31,138 nt of DNA from Chara braunii (GCA_003427395.1 BFEA01000501.1:310797-341934); one strand, 5' to 3'. Shown: positions 19,265 through 29,420, numbered from the stretch's first letter. The notes: generated by a model not told the origin, from the letters alone. Program-made: numbers and translations.

Positions 19265-20086
19265 ATGTGGACTATGCAGGGAATCGTCAGAACAACAATG
19301 GCAGCAAGACGAGTGCGGATGGAATGTCAGCTCCGATACCCCGGACCTCCCTGGTATAACGGTAGAGGGTGGGAAGTGTCCCTACCGTCGAGTCTCGACT
19401 TCCGAGGGTTCGATACGGAATGGCGGGCCGTGACTTTGGGGAGGGACCACGCCTTTATGTTGGTAGAGTGTCGGTGGACGGGGATGAGAATCAACTGAGG
19501 ACTTGGGGATGACCTGTTTTCCAGTTTGGAAGTTACCGGGACCATGTATCTGCCCGAGATTGGCTGACACTCATTGGGGGTGGGGATAGCGCATGGTCAC
19601 GAACTGGCACCGGTCTTTCGGAGGGCCACTAGGACGCTGACTCGAATAGGTCAATCGGTAAGGGGTAGAAGAAACGTGGAATTGCTCACTAGGGTGGAAA
19701 TGGGAGGTTGGAGGGAATTCAGGGCACCGACAACTCCGCTGAGGTGCCAGGTCCCCAGATTCATGGTGGACCTCATCTTCGAAAGCGTGAGGGCGCAGGA
19801 TTTGGCAGATTCGGCAATAATATGGGTAGACCACTTCCCCTTTCAGACCATCGGGATTATCTACGATGTTGCTGTAGAACATGGGCCGTTCTGGGGAAAC
19901 AGGGTCCACGAGTTATTGGAAGTCATCCATATTCTGATATTTGGGTTGCCAAGGATAGCCTGGGCGGAATACGAACACATAATCCTAAGAGAAATCGAGA
20001 TAGGAGAGAGTTATCTAGCAAGGGTGGCTCAACTATTCGAGGAGCCTACCGAAACGGAAGGGCCGCGAGGGCGAGAACGGGACTAG
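19265..20086 (+). pseudogene. Tandem ORF family, copy 4 (two in-frame TGA)
   Basis: The frame is open from upstream of 19265, where the first ATG lies, to TAG at 20084-20086, interrupted by TGA at 19496 and 19565 only. The N-terminal module shows WEVSLPSS, DTEWRAV and FMLVECRW. The C-terminal module shows IYDVAVEHGPFWGN and SYLARVAQLFEEP. The TGA at 19565 falls where copies 1 and 3 have a Trp after Gly (the GW of the middle strand pair), so a TGG-to-TGA change is likely there. An alternative start is the TTG at 19247. It is the last copy before the gag leader. Function unknown. Confidence 0.68.
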
Positions 20087-20539
20087 CCTCCTGGGGCAGG
20101 CCAATGGGGCAAATCGAGTATAAGCCCGCCGATGGAAATAAGGAAGGGTCTCGGACCCGGATGATCAAAACTCGCTAGAAAACAAAGAAGGGAGGATAGA
20201 CTCCTAATAGTTGCCATGACCCTGAAGGTCGAAAAGGGGAATACTGCCCGGGAAACTTTCCCTAGCAGAATGCCTAACCCGGACTCCTACGCGCCGGCCC
20301 GACGGGACAAGGGCGCTCTAAACGAGCTTGTGATAAAGGAAACTAAATCACGCCCTTAGCTCGGCACGGCAGCAGGGCCAGTCGTGGTTCCTTCTTAGGG
20401 AAGCAATCAGGAAATAGAAATAGGGAGAAGGTTATTTCCCGAATAAAGATAAGCCAACGAAGCCGGAACCTAGGGAACCTAAATCCCTCGCGTTACGTGT
20501 GTCCTGGGGAATCCTCTGGTTTATGCGGAACTAGGCAAA
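20087..20539 (+). other. Leader between tandem ORFs and gag
   Basis: No coding frame continues from either side. An AATAAA at 20442-20447 could be a polyadenylation signal for transcripts of the tandem array, or chance. I could not recognise a tRNA-complementary primer binding site. The gag start codon follows directly at 20540. Confidence 0.45.
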
Positions 20540-23500
20540 ATGGCAACGGAGGACGAGATTGGTAACCGTAAGAGCGAAGGAGGACCAGGCTTAGGAGGCA
20601 GTGCCGTACAAAGCGAAGAGGGGCAGAAAGACGGGCAGTTGATAAATCCGGATGGTATCAAAGAAAACCGGAAGGAAATCTCCTCAGGGGAAAGCTCGGG
20701 GAAAGCCGGGGGAAGCAGGCAAGGGATGCAGGAAACCAAGGAGGGCAGAAATAAGGATAGGAAAAGCCCCCGGAATTCAGAAGGAGCTGCGTCTAAGAAA
20801 GTAAGGGTCACGGATGCGAGGCACAAACTAGCAGAGATAGAAAAAAGGACCGCGGAGTACAAGGCAAGATTGATCGAGGAAATGATGACCGGGAACGAAG
20901 AAGGTCCTCGGCAGGAAGAACCGCGGGACGAACGGAGGGCCGACCGAGGCGGAATTGAGCAAGAGGATAAGGGTAGTGACCCTGGGGGAACGCCGCGCAA
21001 AAGAAGGAAAGAGAGGGAGAACTCCCCGAGGATGGAGGCAGAGAAAGTTACGAACCCACCAGCTATAGATAGTAGGGCTAGTCGTCTACCGACTACGCCA
21101 GCGGTAACGCGAGGATGTGAAGGACTCTGGAGCCTTAGGGAAAGGGTGTTGGGATGGTTCGACCCAGAAGGAACTGCAAAGACTAGGGGGGGATAGAAGG
21201 CCGGCAAGGAAGGACCGGATACCAGCATGGCGGGCAAGGCCAGTAGCTCCGAAGGCGGCCTTAGGAAGATAGTATCGTCCCTCGCGTGAGCACTGGACAA
21301 AAACCAAGGCTACCTAGCAGATGCTAAGAAAAAGTTGACGTTTGACGGGGCGAACAACACGGAATTCCTGATAGATTACGAGAACCTGGCCGCATTGTTG
21401 AAATGGACCGAAGAAGAAAAGATGGACCACCTGGGACAGCATGTGTCTTTGAGTTTGGGGAGGGACATAATGACCATCGTAGCCGCGAGCCGATCCTGAA
21501 AGGAAACCCGGGATGTGATGATGAGAAAATACCTGGCGCAGGAGAAGATGGCAACGGAGGCCGATTTAGCGGCAGTCCAGAGAAAAAACTTCGCAACGTA
21601 CAATGACTTCCTAGGGGAGTTTACTCTGGTAGCACTAAGGATCCCCGGGGTTATGAACCGAGTAATGAGCAAATACTTCCTCAGGCAGTTCTCCGAGTTT
21701 GACAAAGACAAGATTCTGTCAGCCTACCAGCAGACAAGCAAGTTCGTAAATACCAGGGATGTTGATTTTAGCACCGTAACGGACCTGGCCGAAAAGACGG
21801 TAGTGACCGAGACGTTGGCCTTGCTTAAGGAAGGGGAGGTCATAGACCTGACCGGTAGGACATGCGACAAGGTAAAGAAGGGGATTGAAAGCCTACATGA
21901 ACGGGTGCACGGAGTCGACCACAAAATTGAAAGGGTGGAGAACGCGCTACAGGTTATGAAGGCGCAGGTATCTCGACCCGCCCTCCCTTCCCCAAAAGCC
22001 GTAGTTCCGCCAGGTGTAACCAATCGAGGATTCAGACGGAGAGATCCTGCTAACGAGAAATGCAAGCACTACACCGCGATGGGATATTATGTGCGCGCCT
22101 GCCCCAAACTCAACCATGATGTATTAAAAAGGAGATGTACCAGGTCGTTAAAGGGAGAGATATTCGGACCGCAGAGAGAACGGGTGAATTGGAACTCGCC
22201 AGGGGGGATGCGACGAGCTATTATCATGCTCAATGGGTTAGAGATAGCAGCGGTAGAAGCTGAGCCGATGGTCGAAATCATCTGGGATCAACTTCGGGGC
22301 CGCGGACCGCATGTCAACTTCATTTTGAAAAACGATGGACGTGATAGGGTGAACGCGACTACTCGGCTAGGGACGGCTGGGAGAAGGATTATGCGTGACA
22401 CCATGATGGAGGAGGTTGCTGGAAGTTCCGTACCCCAGGTGGAGCCTGGGGCCGAGGAACCAGAGAAAGTCTATGGGAAGCCTAGGGAAGAGGAACCTAC
22501 AGACAAAGTTACCGCCGCTAAAAAAAAGTTTAGGTATCAGATTCCGATCTTAACCATGCCAGAAATCAATCACACCCCTAGCAAATTACTAGGGACCATG
22601 GTGTCGGTGTCGTTTCAGACCATGCTGCAGGCCAGCCCTAGGTTGCTCAAAAGGCTTAGACAACTTTTGACTCGGCGGCGAGTAGAAATAGACGAGAACC
22701 CCGACGCACCGGAAGAAGAAAGGGAGGAGGAAGCCCCGCAAGTCGCCAACCTTCAGAGGAGTTGCGGGGATCTGGAGGATCTCGAGAAGGCCTTTGCGGA
22801 CATCCGCCTGAGCTTACCGGACCGAGAAGGTGGTGAGGTCTTGAGGGCACCTCCCGGAACAAAACTTAGCTTCCATGCACTACCCATGGGGAAGTTGAAA
22901 ATCCAGATCGGGACTCATCATACCGACGCATTAGTAGACGGGGGAGCGAAAATCACTGTCATAAGGAGGGATTTCGCAACGATCACGGGCTGTACGGTAA
23001 ATAAGGAAGTAACAGGGAGCATCCGGGGAGCCGGTGGGGAAATCCCATTCGCTGGGTACGTCACGAAATGCGCAGTCAAGGCGGAAGTCAGGGAGTCAAT
23101 CTGGTCGTTCCAACGGATAACAGTAATGGAGGAAATGAACCACGATATAATCGTCAGGAGACCGTGGTGCGCAAACGTAGAAATGATAGGCATGCACTTC
23201 CACGATGACACGTACATGGTAGACATAGAGGACCCAGTGACCGGCCGGGGAGAGCTCCTTCGACTTCTAGGGACAGGAGGAGACCCTCCGAAGGGGAAAT
23301 TGGCAACATGGTCGCCGTCGTTCGAAGATAGCGCACGAAAGGCGGCCTTTGCGCGGATGGAGGGCATGAGAGAAAGGGTAGAAGTTATAATTGAGGAAGC
23401 GTTCAACAAGAAGGAATGGATCAAGATGGGCCTGCCCCAGAAGAAGAGGAGGCAGGAGGACGAAATCTTGGGCGTTATGGTAGCAGAAAAGGAATCAGAA

Positions 23501-23707
23501 GTCGAACTCAGTGCCAGCCAGCCTAGACGGAAAGAAGTACGCATGAATGTGCTAGAAGTTGCACTCGAGATCCCCGATTTGTTACAGCTCATCAAGGCCC
23601 TCAGATACCACAAGGTAGGAGTGGACTCGGCGGCCCTGGCCAAATTCGAAGGAGAGGTGCAAAAGAGATATTGTCTGAATGAGAAATTTGTCAGTATTCA
23701 ACCATGA
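20540..23707 (+). pseudogene. gag-PR: Retroelement gag-protease ORF, broken by three stops
   Basis: Structural protein and aspartic protease of a Ty3/gypsy-type LTR retrotransposon, acting in the virus-like particle. One frame runs 1055 codons from ATG 20540 to TGA 23705, interrupted by TAG 21194, TGA 21287 and TGA 21497 without frameshift. Residues 1-218 are charged, with a coiled-coil-like helix near 92-115. The Gag core begins around 21320 (LTFDGANNTEFLIDYENLA). A zinc knuckle at 22061-22102 keeps C-x2-C-x4-H-x4-C spacing, but its second Cys and its His are both Tyr. The protease active site at 22928-22948 reads ALVDGGA, with Gly where DSG or DTG is usual, and RRPW lies further on. It overlaps the RT frame by ATGA. 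Decayed copy; not functional as it stands. Confidence 0.85.
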
Positions 23708-25161
23708 ATCGCAGAGGCGACAAGGGTAATCCCGACCGTTCATTTTTTAGGAGAAAAATCCCGGAAGGAAGTGTTCGAAAGTACAAGCCTGTAGGAAAGA
23801 AAGCAAAACCGGTCTCGATCCAGCTAGGGACATCAAAGCAAGAAGCTATGGAGAAGGAGGAGGAAGTCCTTCGAGTGATCCAAGAGAGGAGAGCGACGGA
23901 AGGGCATCGAATACCAGATGAGGTAGCTGATACAATGAAGATAGGGGTAGACGGATTCCTAACGGAAGAGGAAAACCGCCTGATCAAAAGAACCTGCCAA
24001 GAGTTTCACCTGGCATTTGCCATTAGTGGTCACAAAAAAGGACGACAGGACGCAAAGCTGATTCCTCCGGTCAGAATCCACACGGTAGAGCATGAGTGCT
24101 GGAATGACAAGGGTCCGTCCTATGAATTAGGGATAGCAGGGGAAGTGACAGACCTTCTCCGAGCAAAGATGGATTCCTTCGTCACAGAACCTACAGCGTC
24201 GCCATACGCGAACCGGTGGTTCGTCTTTCGGAAACCCAACAAGACGCTGAGGTGGATTCAGGATCTGCAGAAGTTGAATGAGGTAACCATCTGGGATGCT
24301 GGCCTGCTGCCTCAGGCTGATTTATTAGCAGAGTCGCACGTTGGTCGGAGCATTTACTCCCTGATCGATCTGTACTCAGGGTACGACCAGCTTCCATTGG
24401 ATGTCCGGGACAGACCGTACACCGCAATACACACCCCCGTAGGACAATTGCAGATGCAGGTGACCCCTATGGGCTTTACGAACGCCGTAGGCGAAGCACA
24501 AAGGAGAATGCTCGCCGTAGCCGGAGACATGTTTCCAGAAACGTGTGAGCCCTATGTCGATGATAACCCAATCAAAGGCGCTCAAGAGAAGGACGAGACT
24601 GAAGTCCAGCCGGGAATTCAAAGATTTGTATGGGACCATCTACAAGAAATCAAGGACTTACTCCGCCGGTTCCTAGTATACAACATTACGGCTAGCGGAC
24701 CAAATAGTATTTTAGCAGTACCGGAAGTAACCATACTAGGATTTCGCTGCGGTGCTTACGGTAGGAAGCCAGATCCGGCAAAGACCGACAAGATATCACA
24801 GTGGCCAACGCCCCTGCGCACGACAACGGAGGTAAGAGCATTCCTAGACGTGGTCGGCTTTTGGAGGATCTTCATTAAGAGTTTTGTCAAGATTGCTGAG
24901 CCTATCTGGGCTATGATCAGAGAAGAAGGGACCGTGGATTGGACGGAGGAGCGAGAGGGAGTCGTCCAAACCCTCAAGGACATACTGACATTTGAGCAAG
25001 TCGCCTTGTCCGCACCCTGTTTCAATGACGAAGTGGGACGACCCTTCATCATAGAGACGGATGGAGGACCCTTGACCGTCGGAGGCTTGCTGATTCAAAA
25101 GGATGAGGAAGGGAAAAAGAGGCCAATTAGGTTCGAGAGTAGAACCCTGAACTTCTCATAA
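23704..25161 (+). pseudogene. pol: Retroelement reverse transcriptase and start of RNase H
   Basis: Copies element RNA into cDNA. The ATG at 23704 opens 485 codons. The fingers and palm contain ASPYANRWFVFRK, LRWIQDLQKLNEVTI, SLIDLYSGYDQ (catalytic Asp 222), TPMGFTNAVGEAQRRM and YVDD at 24553-24564 (residues 284-287). The thumb and connection contain ILGFRCGAYGRKPDPAK and TEVRAFLDVVGFWRIFIK. RNase H begins with PFIIETDGG (Asp 453) and is cut by TAA at 25159. The DNPIKGA after YVDD marks a pol type I associate with charophytes and some fungi, not with common angiosperm gypsy elements (family knowledge, not checked). The frame differs from gag-PR by -1. All RT catalytic aspartates are present. 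The part downstream of RT is separated by the stop and a frameshift. Confidence 0.9.
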
Positions 25162-25748
25162 CGGCGGTACTCACAATTTAGAAGGAGGTCCTAGCCATCT
25201 TGCATTGCCTCAAGACCTTCCAAGCCTACCTATTTGGCGGGCGGTTCATCCTTAGGATCGCCCCGACGAATGTTGCGGGGGCCTTAAAGAACCACAGGCC
25301 TATAGATCCGACGGTGGGAAGCTGGGTAGGATTTATCTGGCAGTTCGATTACAAAATCGAACGGATTGTGGGAATCAGAAACAATGCTGACGGGCTGAGT
25401 CAGGTCTGCATCACTCCCAAAGGGGTGGAGGAAGCAGAGCCGATAGACGCATTCCTCGAATACGAAGGAGGAACTCTTGCGGTGGATAACGAAATAATGG
25501 GCGAAAAATGCGCGTCCGGAGAGCTGTTGATCCGAACTTTGGAGAAGGGGGCACCTGCCGTAGTAGCAGAACTTAGAGAAGGACCAGTCAGCACTCGAGG
25601 TCGCAAAGAGGAGAAAGATTCCTGGGGAGCGATAGTAGGACCAAAGGAGGAACTAATAGCAATGGCGGTTGAGGGAGGCCGGGACACCGTGATGAGCTTA
25701 GTGGAATCTTGAAAAAGGAAAGAGTTGTGATGGATGGTGAACTAGATC
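25162..25748 (+). pseudogene. pol: RNase H second half and linker, frameshifted
   Basis: Continues RNase H after the TAA at 25159. Homology resumes in another frame after one missing base near 25180: EVLAILHCLKTFQAYLFG, then FILRIAPTNVAG and WQFDYKIERIVGIRNNADGL. In the RIAPTN segment an Ala codon (25260-25262) stands where RNase H normally has its third acidic residue. The coding text runs to TGA at 25710, with further stops at 25728 and 25743, then flows in the same frame into the integrase. It is probably the connector between RNase H and integrase. Confidence 0.85.
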
Positions 25749-27116
25749 ATGCAGGAAAGAAAGGATGAGGACCAGAAAGGGAATGAGTTTTTATATGCCC
25801 AGAGATATGAGGGGAACTTTCGAGAGATCGGGTTGTTGCTGGTAGGAAACAAACAACCTATGAAAGTTAGCATTAAAGCAAGGGAGGAGACCGAAAGGTA
25901 CGTCCTAAGAGGCGGTCATTTGTTCCGAAGAGAAGTAGGTGTTATGCCTAGAAGAGTTGTGTGCAGAAAATCTAGGCAGCTAGACGTTATCTGGGCAATG
26001 CATGACGGATTAGCAGGAGGACATCGATCGTCCCAAGAAACTCGTGCAAAGATAACGACACTTTATTATTGGTCAGGCATGGTAAGCATGGTCGCCATAT
26101 ACTGCCAAACATGCCTTATCTGCCAAGAACGAAGCTTGACACGTGTCTTTGAGCCGCTTAGACCTACGCGGGTGCTAGGGCCGGGACATCTGGTCCACCT
26201 TGACCTTGCGGTCATGCCTGTATCAACAGATGGGTACTGGTATATTTTAGATGCGCGAGACAACTTGAGTGGATTCGTGGAGGCGGTCGCTCTAAAATAA
26301 AAGACAGGGAGAAATGTAGCGGACTAGATAGAAAACTTATGCTTGAGGCATCCTTTCGTCACGAGGTTTATAGCGGACAATGAGACATAATTTGTGAACC
26401 AAGAGGTACTGGGAATGCTTAAGAGACTTTGCGTACCGATCAAACTCATCGAGCCGTATCACCCGGAGGCCAATGCACATGTGGAAAGAGGGCACCGAAC
26501 CTTAAAGAACACGATTGTGAAGCTCACAGCGGATCATCTGAGAAACTAGCCTAGGTATCTCAAGCAGGCCGTCTTCTCAGAGAATATGACACCTAAGAGG
26601 ACAACGGGATGTATCCCAGCAGAACTTTGGTACGGGAGGGAGATCGACTTTCCCGTTGAGGCCTTGATACCTACCTGGAATAGGTTAGATGATGATCCGC
26701 AAATGACCACAGAAGAGTTAATCGAGGCAAGGTGTCAACAGGTCCTTAAGAACGAAGAGGTCATGGAAGACATCGCCAATCGGGTGCTAGACAGCAGGAT
26801 GAGGGACAAAGCAAGGTGTGACCATGTTAAGAATGTCAGAAAGGAACCACTTCAAGTGGGGGAGACAGTATTGCTAAGGAACTCGACACTAGAAAGTACT
26901 TAGTCTGGACAGCTGGGGAGGAGGTTCAAAGGCCCCTACCGGGTCGCCAAGCGGGTGAAACTAAACACCTTCGAACTGTAAGATTTGGATGGAACTGGAT
27001 TGAAAGGATCTTTCCCGAGGCAACGATTGGTCAGGTTTCTAAGTCGGGACCCAGTGGAACAATGGCTTCAGGAGGCCGAGGATAAGGAAACTGAGGGGCT
27101 ACAAGCTAAGGACTGA
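25749..27116 (+). pseudogene. pol: Retroelement integrase, in-frame stops, DD35E intact
   Basis: Inserts element cDNA into the genome. The zinc-binding HHCC domain has His codons at 26001 and 26022 and Cys codons at 26103 and 26112 (H-x6-H-x26-C-x2-C). The catalytic core has Asp at 26202 (HLVHLDLAV), Asp at 26376 (FIADNE) and Glu at 26484 (HVERGH), and exactly 35 residues separate the last two. A C-terminal RRFKGPYRV is the GPY/F module near 26920-26946. The frame never shifts from about 25200 to the final TGA at 27114-27116, but stops interrupt it at 26298 (TAA), 26325 (TAG), 26388 (TAA), 26547 (TAG), 26901 (TAG) and 26979 (TAA). The stop at 26388 lies just after the second catalytic Asp. 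No chromodomain was seen. Confidence 0.9.
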
Positions 27117-27499
27117 CAACGGCCTTGCCCACACTATGGTTGTGTCTCTGACCACGTCCGTGGGACTGTCATTTTTTTGGGGCTGGGGCAATGGTTTGGA
27201 CTGACTGAGGTTGGAAGGCAGGATGACTTGGGAGTTTGCGGTAACGAGTTTGTGTGACAATGGGAATGATTATCGGGAGCATTGTATCATAGTTTTTGAT
27301 GGGGAAATAATGGAATCATCTCAAGCGGGGCATTTCGCAAAAGGAAAGGAAATGCATAATAGTGGCATGATGCGAAGGATACTGGGAGCAGTCTGGGAAA
27401 GGGGAACTGCCTACCGGACTGGGGAAACGGGTGTATGAGGGGTTTTGCGGGTGTTGTTTTGTTAATACAGGATCTAGAAGAAAAACACAAAATACAAAT
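27117..27499 (+). other. Spacer 3' of pol with splice-acceptor-like site
   Basis: Contains a 71-codon frame from ATG 27223 to 27438 (begins MTWEFAVTSL), unrecognised and possibly chance. GTGTTGTTTTGTTAATACAG ends at 27470 and is a good 3' splice site 30 bp before the ATG of the next ORF. Such an acceptor would let a spliced subgenomic RNA express the third ORF, as env-like ORFs are in some retroelements. The donor was not identified. Confidence 0.35.
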
Positions 27500-28372
27500 A
27501 TGGAATTCGGCAAAGAATATGACAGCGGGACGGTCAACAGGCCTACCGGAGGGGAAGAATCGGGACCAAGTCGAGGGAGGAGGACAACAAAGAGAAAGTT
27601 GTACATAGGGCTCATAGCCGGGCCAGTGGTAGGCAGGGGTGGAAGAAAGTGCGTATATAGAAGACCCTCGCCCCTCGGGGAGGGAGAAGGTATAAAGATC
27701 TCATCTGAGAGTGAGGGCGAGAAGGAAAGGGCAAGTGTGGGAGAAGGGGGCAATGCGGACATGGAAAACAAGGCACAGGCCTCTGACGAGGAAGGAGCCA
27801 ACAGGGGCGAACGACATGAGACTTGGTGTGGGGAAAGCGAGGGCGGACAAGACATGCACGACGAGCGTGAGGATGGAGAGGAGAGAAGAGAAAGCCCGCT
27901 TGAAGGACGAAGCGGCCACGACAGTTATGAGGGGTATGGGACAAGAACAAAGATTCCTTATACATACGATCCAAAGAACCTAATGGGAGGGTATAGCCCC
28001 AAACAGATAGAGGATGAGGAGGAGGATGTACAAGAAATCATAGAAATCAGCAGCGCAGATGAGAGGGATGAGATCTTGAGGCCTAGGGAAGAGAGACGGT
28101 CTCCGATGCACCAGCCGCGCGAAGAGACCCCCAGATGGGAGGATGAGTTTGGGCCGACGCCCAGTCATTGGTTTCCGCAATGGACCAATGTGATCAAGCA
28201 TGAGTGGATCATCAAGACCCGGGAACTCGCAAAGGCGGGGGTGGAAACCACGCCGTTGGACTTTTTCAATAAGGCAGAACTACAAGAAATTGCAAGGAAA
28301 AAGAGAGAAATCAAGACCTTCGGCCTGGGGGTTAGAAAGCCCGCCGAGGAACAGGGTGGACAAGGAATCTAG
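27500..28372 (+). CDS. Third ORF 3' of pol, acidic, 290 aa, unrecognised
   Basis: An uninterrupted frame from ATG 27500 to TAG, 384 bp after the end of pol and on the same strand. Residues 27-34 (GRRTTKRK) look like a basic nuclear-localisation patch. Residues about 68-200 are acidic and probably disordered, with an EIIEIS segment near 179-184 flanked by acidic residues that resembles a SUMO-interacting motif. Residues 220-280 (SHWFPQW, KHEWIIKTRELAK, LQEIARKKREIK) look helical and folded. No signal peptide or transmembrane segment is present, so it is not env-like. The frame opens further upstream to 27431 without an ATG. It is intact while gag and pol carry many stops. It could be an accessory element protein, a captured gene or a chance open frame in purine-rich DNA. 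Confidence 0.5.
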   Translation: MEFGKEYDSGTVNRPTGGEESGPSRGRRTTKRKLYIGLIAGPVVGRGGRKCVYRRPSPLGEGEGIKISSESEGEKERASVGEGGNADMENKAQASDEEGANRGERHETWCGESEGGQDMHDEREDGEERRESPLEGRSGHDSYEGYGTRTKIPYTYDPKNLMGGYSPKQIEDEEEDVQEIIEISSADERDEILRPREERRSPMHQPREETPRWEDEFGPTPSHWFPQWTNVIKHEWIIKTRELAKAGVETTPLDFFNKAELQEIARKKREIKTFGLGVRKPAEEQGGQGI

Positions 28373-29117
28373 AAAGTTGAGGCACAAGGCAACAATAGGA
28401 ATTAGATGTTGATTAAGTGTTGAATGGGAACCTTGCTTTCTCAATTGCAAAATATTGGAGCGACAAGAATGTGTATACTATGAGTAAGTGTGCTAAGGAT
28501 GAGTGATGAAAGGACCAACTAAGACTGTGTCACGATAAGTTAGAAGATAGCATTTTGAGGCTACTTTCTGGATGAACTACCTTCGAAAGTGGGTACACAA
28601 GACGATGACATGGGGCATGGGATGAGACCAGTTGGGAAGGGTGTATTGTGAATTTTGGATGGAATGAGGATTGTGCTTTTGAGAAGAGAAACGTTGAGTA
28701 CAGATTGACGAACGAACCATGGCATTGAATGTTGGTCGAATACAAGAGAGTTTAGGGAACCTATGGGTTAAGGGGCGTGAAGAACACTCCTTTCCTAGGA
28801 TCCTAATCCAACTGAGTCATGAATGAGTCTGAGAATAGTTGAGATCTGCGTCATCGGAATGAGTGAAAATAAGAGGGGGCGCCCCTGTCTTTTGCTAAGA
28901 TTGAACGGCCGGGTGGGCTAGTGCTGCTTGGGGTCGCGAGCCCCAACTCGAGTACTAGACGCTAAATCGGATGTATGCATGGATAGTACATTGCTGTGAA
29001 AAATGGACAAAGGGAGCTGCACACATAAAACTGAAAAAAAGATAGCCGCCTTCTAACTTCCGAGACATAAATGGGATCCGTGTCCTCGAGGCCCACCCCC
29101 TCGGGCGCTAACATTGA
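28373..29117. other. No supported gene
   Basis: Mixed, moderately purine-rich DNA with frequent stops in all frames. A 3' terminal repeat of the element would be expected here, but I could not match this stretch to anything upstream in the window by eye. Confidence 0.5.
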
Positions 29118-29311
29118 GGATGGAAAGGAATGACCCTAACCAGACGGTTCGACTTGAGAATGGGAAGAAATGACCCTAACCAGACTGTTCGACTTGAGAA
29201 TGGAAAGAAATGACCCTAACCAGGGTGTTCGACTTGAGAATGGAAAGGAATGACCCTAACCAGACTGTTCAACTTGAGAATGGAAAAGAACGACCCTAAC
29301 CAGGGTGTTCG
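29118..29311. repeat. 40-bp tandem repeat, five units
   Basis: TGACCCTAACCAG begins at 29131, 29171, 29211 and 29251, and CGACCCTAACCAG at 29291, exactly 40 bp apart. The rest of the unit is TGTTCGACTTGAGAATGGAA. Units alternate between CAGACTGTTC and CAGGGTGTTC forms. Confidence 0.95.
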
Positions 29312-29420
29312 GGAATGACCCCTGACAAGGGTTATTCCTTTTGAAATAGGCACTGGGGTCCCCTGGATAATTGATTGAGAAAGGTTGATTAAGAAATAAT
29401 GATTGAGAATGAGCTGCAAT

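Noticed and set aside
21150-21175. tRNA gene (B-box-like GGTTCGACCC)
   Set aside because: It lies within the gag frame (GWFDPEG), and no A box or cloverleaf is present.
23670-23710. Programmed -1 frameshift between gag-PR and RT
   Set aside because: No X-XXY-YYZ heptamer lies in the correct register; GAAATTTG is close but out of phase. The ATGA overlap is a simpler reading.
17305-26300. UGA read as tryptophan (altered genetic code)
   Set aside because: Many in-frame TGAs fit Trp, and the four tandem ORFs end in TAA or TAG. But TAA and TAG also occur inside gag, integrase and copy 2, and gag-PR itself ends in TGA, so simple decay explains the data better.
29131-29303. Telomere-like CCCTAA motifs
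   Set aside because: CCCTAA occurs once per 40-bp unit inside a longer repeat, not as tandem 6-7-mers.
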